19,300 bases of DNA from an uncultured Prevotella sp. (GTDB lineage Bacteria; Bacteroidota; Bacteroidia; Bacteroidales; Bacteroidaceae), in NCBI GenBank assembly GCA_905234355.1, contig CAJOHP010000030.1, positions 1-19,300 on the forward strand, written 5' to 3'. A model generated the notes under the pieces. That model had not been told where the DNA came from, did not search any database, and saw only the letters and a list, made by a program, of their open reading frames with translations. The position numbers and the translations under genes are program-made. Below are positions 14,720-19,300 of this stretch, piece after piece. Each line of letters begins with the position of its first letter. Position 1 is the first letter of the stretch.

Positions 14720-14727
14720 CAAAGGTA
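14720..14727 (-). promoter_or_regulatory. -7 box of the histidine kinase gene
   Basis: Minus-strand TACCTTTG ends only 9 bp before the ATG at 14710. With a start point about 4-8 nt past the box, the leader is roughly 0-5 nt. No good -33 element at 19 bp. The 230-bp gap to the next gene also holds a small hairpin, GCAAAA/TTTTGC at 14783-14798. Confidence 0.65.
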
Positions 14728-14877
14728 CGAAAAATGTGGCAAACTCGCCTACATTATTTTGATAAAATTGCTTAAAACGTCTGCAAAACGGCTTTTGCCG
14801 TCAGAACCGGACTACCTGGCAAAACTACAAAATATGAGATAAACACCCTAATAAATACTAAAATGCGGTGCGAACGC

Positions 14878-14907
14878 TTGCCGTTCCGACTTTTTTCCTT
14901 ATCTTTG
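14878..14907 (+). promoter_or_regulatory. Promoter of the large secreted protein gene
   Basis: TTG at 14878-14880, 19 bp, TATCTTTG at 14900-14907: a good consensus match. The leader is about 42 nt, A-rich near the start codon (ACAATTAAAAACTAACC). Confidence 0.75.
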
Positions 14908-14954
14908 CAGCAAATATCCTAACAATTAAAAACTAACCATCAACAACTCAGCTT

Positions 14955-17588
14955 ATGAAGAAACTATTTACTCTCGTAATGCTTGCGCTGTGCACCCTCG
15001 GCATCGATGCCCAGGAGGAGTCGCGCAAGGTGTGGGACTTCAGGCAGGGATTCAGCCAGGAGACCATCGACAACATGACCGCCGCAGCAGCCGAGGGCTT
15101 GGGCTACACCAACCAGTACAATGCCGAGACCGGCATTGGCTACTTCGAGTGTAAGGCCCGCACCGCCGGCAAGCTCACGGTGAAGGTGAACGGCGAGGAC
15201 TGGGAAGTGCCCGAGACCAAGGGTCTGAGCTTCGGCGCCGTGAGCAACCAGCACCTCAACATCGTCATCGGCAACAAGAACTATGGCCCCCACGTCTGGC
15301 TCAACGGCAAGAAGGGCGAGGACTATGTGCAGATAGACGAAGCCATACCCGCCGGCGAGAAGGTGGTCATCATCTACAGCTCGCACAAGGACAGCGAGGG
15401 CCGCGGCTTCAAGGTCAGCGGCAACTTCAAGGACGAGAACGGCAAGCAGCAGTGGACCATCTCCAAGCGCACCGACACCGAGGAGAAACCCGACATGTAT
15501 CTCGACACGGTCACCGTGATCAACACCGGCGAGGAGGCTGCCAAGCTGAAGATGTCGACCACCAACGGCATGCACTTCCACCTCATCGCCATCGGCGGCA
15601 TGCCCGGCTCGCCTGAGACGACGAAGCAGGTGGCCTACCTCTACGACTCGGCCGTGCAGGGCTATTCGTCCGACGACGACTACATCCCCGGCACGCTCTT
15701 GGAGTATCTCTCCAAGCGCATCAAGGACTACGAGCTGAAGACCATCGACCTGGCCACGAAGGGCGTCACCCGCGAGCAGCTCGAGAGCTTCGACGCCGTG
15801 GTGCTCGGATTCATTACACCGCAGAACCCCAACGTCGAGGTGCTCAAGAGCGCCATCAGCTACACCCCGATGCTCAACCTCGGCACCGACCTCTACGGGG
15901 CCTGGGGCTACGGAGCTCCTACGGCGACAGCAGCTTTCACGCTCAGCGTGGACGAGAAGTATCGCACCAACGCCCTCTTCAACAGCCTCGATACCGACGA
16001 GCCCCTCGTGGCTGAGGACGGCACGATGAGCTTCCTCGTCAGCGACGCCGACCCCATCACGGGCGTAAACATCGCCGAGGGCTACTTCCAGAACGATGAG
16101 GTCATCGCTACGGCAGGCGGCGTCACCGCCATGCACCTGCACAACCTCATCGGCCGCAACGCCTACCTGCTGCTGCCTGTGGGCTACACCGGATTCATCG
16201 ACGAGAACGGAGGCCTCGACCTGCTCGTCAACGCCGTGAAGTATGTGGCCGACACCAAGAAGGCCGTCACCAAGACCTCCAAGCCCCAGATCATTCCCGA
16301 GTATAAGGACCTGAAGACCGAGGTGACGCTGAAGTGCTCCACCAAGGGCGCCGTCATCTACTACACTACAGACGGCAGCGAGCCTACCGAGCAGAGCACC
16401 GTCTACGACGGACAGCCCCTGCTCTTCACCGCTCCCGCCACGGTCAAGGCCATCGCCTTTGCCGACGGCTACAACCTGAGCGACGTGCAGACCGTCGAGG
16501 TGGGCATCTTCCGCCTGGCCAAGACGCCCGTCATCAGCGTGGAGCAGCAGGACGGCGGCAAGGCACTCGTCAGCATAGAGGCTGAGGACATCGACGCACA
16601 GATATACTTCAACCTCACGGGCAGCAAGCTCGTCAGCGAGTCGCAGCTCTACACCTTCCCCTTCGAGCTCGACTTCAATGCTACCGTCACCGCCTTCGTG
16701 GCTGAGATGGGCGAGCTGCTGCAGAGCGAGCTGGCACAGCAGACCGTCAGCATACCCGGCAAGAAATTCCGCTCGAAGGTGATTGAGTCGTTCGACGGCA
16801 ACACCTACAGCGGACCCAGCCTCGAGAAGGGCTATAGCTACTACACCGACGAGGTCATCGACACGCAGATATTCAAAGACCAGAACGGCGAGGACTCCGT
16901 CGTCGAGATATTCGCCACACGCGACAGCGTGACCTACGTGCGCATGAACAACTGGCAGGCCCGCACCTGGGGACAGGGCATCGGCAAGCTCAACGCCTCT
17001 CCCGGACACGCCATCCACGACGTGACGGGCTACAACCCCTACAGCGTCTTCGATGAGGCCGGAGCCCGCGGCGAAATCACCGGCAACGCCTTCCAGTTCT
17101 CGGGCAACAACGCCAGCGGCATACCCGACCAGGACAAGGCTGCTCTCTACACCGTCGTGCCCCTGCAGGGACCGTTCGACGTGGTGGTCTATGCCTCGGG
17201 CAAGAACACCAAGTGCGACATTGCCGTGGCTACCGACACGCTGGCCACTGAGTGGACGCTCTTAGGCAAGGTGCTGGGCGGCACTGAGGACCTCATGGAC
17301 GGCTCGAAGGATGCCTCCAACCGCATCTGGCGCAGGACCATCGTGAGCTACGAGGGCACTGACCTGGTCTATGTGAAGCTGCAGTCGGGTGGCAACACCT
17401 GCAACATCTTCAACGTGCTCATCAAGGTGGAAGACGAGTCTGAAGGCATCGACGAGATGCCTGCCAAGGCCAAGACCGTGGCTGCCGGCATCTACAGCAT
17501 CAGCGGCATGCGCCAGCAGGCCATGCAGCGCGGACTCAACATCGTGGTCGGCACCGACGGCTCTGTGAGAAAGGTGATGGTGAAGTAG
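14955..17588 (+). CDS. Large secreted protein with chitobiase-C-like domain and sorting-type C-terminus
   Basis: 877 residues. A signal peptide (MKKLFTLVMLALCTLGIDAQ) gives probable cleavage after Ala19 or Gln20. The N-terminal module, beginning KVWDFRQGFSQETIDN, is beta-rich. Around 452-520 comes a CHB_HEX_C-type module (YYTTDGSEPTEQSTVYDG...ATVKAIAFADGYNLSDV), an Ig-like accessory domain common in Bacteroidetes glycan-related surface proteins. The C-terminus, AAGIYSISGMRQQAMQRGLNIVVG...VRKVMVK (about 843-877), resembles the type IX secretion sorting domain or its Prevotella variant. I see no catalytic domain, so function is unknown: an adhesin, a carbohydrate-binding protein, or an enzyme whose module I do not recognise. 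It has its own promoter and a following hairpin, so it is monocistronic. Confidence 0.85.
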   Translation: MKKLFTLVMLALCTLGIDAQEESRKVWDFRQGFSQETIDNMTAAAAEGLGYTNQYNAETGIGYFECKARTAGKLTVKVNGEDWEVPETKGLSFGAVSNQHLNIVIGNKNYGPHVWLNGKKGEDYVQIDEAIPAGEKVVIIYSSHKDSEGRGFKVSGNFKDENGKQQWTISKRTDTEEKPDMYLDTVTVINTGEEAAKLKMSTTNGMHFHLIAIGGMPGSPETTKQVAYLYDSAVQGYSSDDDYIPGTLLEYLSKRIKDYELKTIDLATKGVTREQLESFDAVVLGFITPQNPNVEVLKSAISYTPMLNLGTDLYGAWGYGAPTATAAFTLSVDEKYRTNALFNSLDTDEPLVAEDGTMSFLVSDADPITGVNIAEGYFQNDEVIATAGGVTAMHLHNLIGRNAYLLLPVGYTGFIDENGGLDLLVNAVKYVADTKKAVTKTSKPQIIPEYKDLKTEVTLKCSTKGAVIYYTTDGSEPTEQSTVYDGQPLLFTAPATVKAIAFADGYNLSDVQTVEVGIFRLAKTPVISVEQQDGGKALVSIEAEDIDAQIYFNLTGSKLVSESQLYTFPFELDFNATVTAFVAEMGELLQSELAQQTVSIPGKKFRSKVIESFDGNTYSGPSLEKGYSYYTDEVIDTQIFKDQNGEDSVVEIFATRDSVTYVRMNNWQARTWGQGIGKLNASPGHAIHDVTGYNPYSVFDEAGARGEITGNAFQFSGNNASGIPDQDKAALYTVVPLQGPFDVVVYASGKNTKCDIAVATDTLATEWTLLGKVLGGTEDLMDGSKDASNRIWRRTIVSYEGTDLVYVKLQSGGNTCNIFNVLIKVEDESEGIDEMPAKAKTVAAGIYSISGMRQQAMQRGLNIVVGTDGSVRKVMVK

Positions 17589-17616
17589 CCGGAACCCCTC
17601 CCCATCCACTACAACG

Positions 17617-17656
17617 GCGATGGCCCTCCCTGCCTACTGGCAAGGAGGGCCATCGC
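17617..17656 (+). terminator. Long hairpin after the secreted protein gene
   Basis: GCGATGGCCCTCC then TGCC pair with GGCA then GGAGGGCCATCGC, 17 bp with one C/A mismatch and a 4-nt loop (TACT). No T-run follows, so it may rely on stability alone or act as a 3'-end protector. GGGCCATCG is repeated shortly afterwards at about 17666. Confidence 0.6.
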
Positions 17657-17729
17657 TGCGTATGGGCCATCGGCTGCTCTGCACATGCAGTGACGACCGG
17701 GCACAGGGCAGCAAGACACGGCAAGACAC

Positions 17730-17755
17730 AAAAAAAAGGGTCGCCGCTGCGACCC
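17730..17755 (-). terminator. Intrinsic terminator of the candidate small RNA
   Basis: Minus strand: GGGTCGC, loop AGCG, GCGACCC, then eight T's (plus-strand A's 17730-17737). The T-run is only on this strand, which fixes the orientation. Confidence 0.8.
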
Positions 17756-17793
17756 AACCTTTGTTAACCTTAAATCTAATACTATGAAAAACA
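17730..17793 (-). ncRNA. Candidate 64-nt intergenic small RNA
   Basis: On the minus strand a perfect consensus promoter (17799-17829) is followed about 62 nt later by a textbook intrinsic terminator (17730-17755), leaving a transcript of roughly 64 nt. The part before the terminator is unstructured and AT-rich (starts near TGTTTTTCATAGTATTAG and includes GGTTAACAAAGGTTG), the usual form of a base-pairing sRNA with a free 5' seed. No ORF on this strand fits. The opposite strand has a 28-codon frame from 17784 (MKNTLQSYELSANY...) with no promoter, which I take as chance. It lies between two plus-strand genes, antisense to neither. Confidence 0.65.
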
Positions 17794-17798
17794 CGTTG

Positions 17799-17829
17799 CA
17801 AAGTTACGAATTATCAGCAAACTACCAAA
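17799..17829 (-). promoter_or_regulatory. Consensus promoter of the candidate small RNA
   Basis: Minus strand TTTG (17826-17829), exactly 19 bp, TAACTTTG (17799-17806). It matches the consensus at every defined position. Start point is predicted near 17791-17795. Confidence 0.75.
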
Positions 17830-17866
17830 CAAAGCTACAGATTAAAACCATAAAGCGCATGTTTTA

Positions 17867-17880
17867 TTGATTTATGTCAA
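17867..17880. promoter_or_regulatory. CRP/FNR-like palindrome
   Basis: TTGATTTATGTCAA is one base from the FNR-type consensus TTGAT-N4-ATCAA. Its centre is about 69 bp before the predicted start of the esterase gene and about 81 bp before that of the small RNA. GCGCAT (17855-17860) and ATGCGC (17880-17885) add a second, wider inverted repeat. It is a single site and could be chance. Confidence 0.3.
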
Positions 17881-17929
17881 TGCGCGAATAAAAAGAGGGA
17901 AAACGTTAGGCCGAACGGCGGTTTTTTTG

Positions 17930-17937
17930 TACTTTTG
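17930..17937 (+). promoter_or_regulatory. -7 box of the esterase-fusion gene
   Basis: TACTTTTG lies 19 bp before ATG 17957, nearly the same arrangement as at nadB. The -33 region (GTTAGG at 17905-17910) is weak. Confidence 0.65.
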
Positions 17938-17956
17938 CACCAAACAACTCAAGCCA

Positions 17957-18952
17957 ATGGAAAATCAGTACATCAAGCAGTTTCCCGAGCTCTTCCGGGG
18001 GAAGACTATCCTCTATGTGCACGGCTTCGGGTCCAGCGGACAGTCGGGCACGGTGGCGCGCCTGCGCCAGGTGCTGCCCGAGGCACACATCGTGGCCCCC
18101 GACCTGCCTGTGCATCCCGCCGAGGCCATGCAGCTGCTGCGGCAGGTGTGCCAGAGCGAGCAGCCCAGCCTCATCATCGGCACGTCGATGGGCGGCATGT
18201 ATGCCGAGCAGCTCAGAGGCTACGACCGCATACTCACCAACCCGGCGTTTCAGATAGCCGACACCATGGGCGATCACGGACTCACAGGCAAGCAGCAGTT
18301 CTTCTCGCCGCGGCAGGACGGTGTGCAGGAGTTCTATGTAGACAAGACGCTGGTCAAGGAGTACCGCCATGTGGCGGAGCAAAACTTTCTCGATATAGAC
18401 GATGCTGAGCGCCACCGCGTCTACGGCCTCTTCGGCGACAAAGACCCGCTGGTGCACACCCGGGAGCTCTTTGCCGAGCACTATCCGCAGGCCATCAGCT
18501 TCCATGGCGAGCACCGCATGGACGACCGCTCCTTCATGCACTCGGTGCTGCCCGTCATACGCTGGATAGACGACCGGCAGGAGCACCGCGACCGTCCTAT
18601 AATATATATAGGTGTAGAGACGCTGCGCGATGCCTACTGCCATGCGGCCAGCTCGTCGCAGAAGGCGGTGCGCTTGGCTCTGGAGCACTACCAGGTCTAC
18701 TTCGTGGCACCGGCCTGCTCGGCGGCACCCGGCACGATGGCCGACACCATGGCCTGGCTCGACGAATATGTCAACGTGCCGGCATGGGGCCACACCGTCT
18801 TCACCAACCAGCGCCACCTGCTCTACGGCGACTACCTCGTCGAGGCCGGCGACTCCGGCGACACCATGGCCACACGGCTGCACTACGGCAGCGACACCTT
18901 CAAGACCTGGGAAGACATCATCGACTACTTCTCCCGACTCGGCGGACAGTGA
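17957..18952 (+). CDS. YqiA-type alpha/beta hydrolase fused to a degenerate NT5C/HAD-like domain
   Basis: 331 residues from ATG 17957. Residues 1-205 are a YqiA/UPF0227-type esterase: ILYVHGFGSSGQSGT, the nucleophile elbow GTSMGG (Ser77), the acid in FGDKDPLV (Asp161 or Asp163) and the likely His186 in HGEHRM. Residues 213-331 resemble the 5'(3')-deoxyribonucleotidase (NT5C) family: IIYIGVETLRDA where IYVDMDGVLAD is usual, then YQVYFVAPACSA and HTVFTNQRHLLYGDYLVEAGDS, where active members have a lysine and DDNP. The nucleophile aspartates and the DD pair are missing, so this half is probably not a phosphatase and may bind a ligand or stabilise the fold. E. coli YqiA is about 190 residues. Start: the ATG after the -7 box; the longer frame opens upstream of it. 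Confidence 0.78.
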   Translation: MENQYIKQFPELFRGKTILYVHGFGSSGQSGTVARLRQVLPEAHIVAPDLPVHPAEAMQLLRQVCQSEQPSLIIGTSMGGMYAEQLRGYDRILTNPAFQIADTMGDHGLTGKQQFFSPRQDGVQEFYVDKTLVKEYRHVAEQNFLDIDDAERHRVYGLFGDKDPLVHTRELFAEHYPQAISFHGEHRMDDRSFMHSVLPVIRWIDDRQEHRDRPIIYIGVETLRDAYCHAASSSQKAVRLALEHYQVYFVAPACSAAPGTMADTMAWLDEYVNVPAWGHTVFTNQRHLLYGDYLVEAGDSGDTMATRLHYGSDTFKTWEDIIDYFSRLGGQ

Positions 18953-19019
18953 CAGCACCCGTCAACCCTTATCGCATCCAGCCTGCTTCGGACTGCGCTT
19001 TATACGAGGACGATTCCCA

Positions 19020-19144
19020 TTTACCCCCTAAACGACCCCCGTTTACTCCTAAACGCCCCCCGTTTACCCCCTAAACGAACACTGGCTACCCCCTAGACGA
19101 CACCCCGCTAGGGGGTAAACGAGGGTCGTTTAGGGGGTAAAACG
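19020..19144. repeat. Tandem-then-inverted 21-23 bp repeat block
   Basis: Four head-to-tail units starting at 19020, 19042, 19063 and 19086 share the core TTTACCCCCTAAACG (the fourth is CTACCCCCTAGACG). Two units in opposite orientation follow at 19108-19128 and 19129-19144. Unit 1 is perfectly complementary over 19 bp to 19123-19141; inside it, TACCCCCTAG 19087-19096 pairs with CTAGGGGGTA 19108-19117. The block starts 67 bp after the esterase gene and could form one long or several nested hairpins. From 19147 to 19260 I see no gene or structure. Confidence 0.75.
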
Positions 19145-19264
19145 TGACCAAAGGAGCCTTCTTCCCATGTCTCGCCCGGTCTTATTTGCATTCATCCACA
19201 TATGAGTCCACTTGAAAAAGTCTGCACTACGGCAAAACAGTAGCGAAACAGGCCGCATGGCACT

Positions 19265-19300
19265 CCCCTCCCTTGTAGGGGAGGGGTTGGGGGTGGGGTC
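19265..19300. repeat. G-rich interspersed-type repeat, cut by the window end
   Basis: CCCCTCCC pairs with GGGAGGGG around a short TTGTAG loop. The G-rich strand holds four G-runs (19278-19281, 19283-19286, 19289-19293, 19295-19298) with loops of 1, 2 and 1 nt, a G-quadruplex pattern. I recall near-identical C/G-rich hairpins as common intergenic repeats in Bacteroidetes, but copy number was not checked. Confidence 0.55.

Noticed and set aside
14783..14801. Small palindrome GCAAAA-CGGC-TTTTGC upstream of the secreted protein gene
   Set aside because: Short, with alternative pairings, and not placed like a terminator or operator; could be chance.
14964..17018. 684-codon minus-strand frame opposite the secreted protein
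   Set aside because: Antisense shadow of GC-biased codons; the plus strand has the promoter, signal peptide and domain motifs.
17784..17870. 28-codon plus-strand ORF (MKNTLQSYELSANY...)
   Set aside because: No promoter on that strand; the region is better explained as promoter plus 5' end of the minus-strand small RNA.
19020..19144. CRISPR array
   Set aside because: Units are contiguous with no spacers, vary in sequence and invert half way; no cas genes.

Overview
The window looks like a chromosomal segment of a Bacteroidales bacterium, most likely of the Prevotella/Segatella group. The case rests on promoters of the Bacteroidetes type (TTTG, about 19 bp, TAnnTTTG) in front of most genes, A-rich leaders mostly without Shine-Dalgarno sequences, a secreted protein with a C-terminal sorting-like tail (GIYSISGMR...), a DUF349 repeat protein, a Bacteroidetes-type long LptF/LptG, and GC-rich codon use in the core genes.

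Layout: (1) 33-3215, + strand: cardiolipin synthase and L-aspartate oxidase (nadB). (2) 3216-5300: a visibly AT-richer accessory island. It holds tight hairpins, a consensus promoter with no convincing ORF behind it, a minus-strand GNAT toxin/small antitoxin-like pair with a palindrome in its promoter, a structured RNA-like leader, a Sel1-type secreted ORF cut to 64 residues, and three consecutive hairpins. (3) 5300-8690, + strand: corA behind a 190-nt structured leader with an 11-codon upstream ORF, then a DUF349 repeat protein ending in a strong terminator. (4) 8684-8901: a nested palindromic element flanked by 17-bp near-perfect direct repeats. (5) 8958-12058, minus strand: lptF/G and ribBA, overlapping by 19 bp. 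(6) 12257-13662, + strand: a stand-alone AICAR transformylase (PurH lacking the IMP cyclohydrolase domain) and a 62-residue basic protein. (7) 13742-14710, minus strand: a minimal membrane histidine kinase whose mRNA should be almost leaderless. (8) 14955-17588, + strand: a large secreted protein. (9) 17730-17830, minus strand: a short intergenic RNA gene with consensus promoter and Rho-independent terminator. (10) 17957-18952, + strand: a YqiA-type esterase fused to a degenerate NT5C/HAD-like domain. (11) 19020-19300: tandem and inverted 21-23 bp repeats, then a G-rich interspersed-type repeat running off the end.

Most protein genes are housekeeping: phospholipid synthesis, NAD, riboflavin and purine synthesis, LPS export and Mg2+ uptake. 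The less ordinary content is in regulatory RNA and repeats: the corA leader with its acidic/proline uORF, the 64-nt RNA at 17730-17793, the leader before the broken Sel1 gene, and the palindromic elements. All family calls come from reading motifs; no database search was run.
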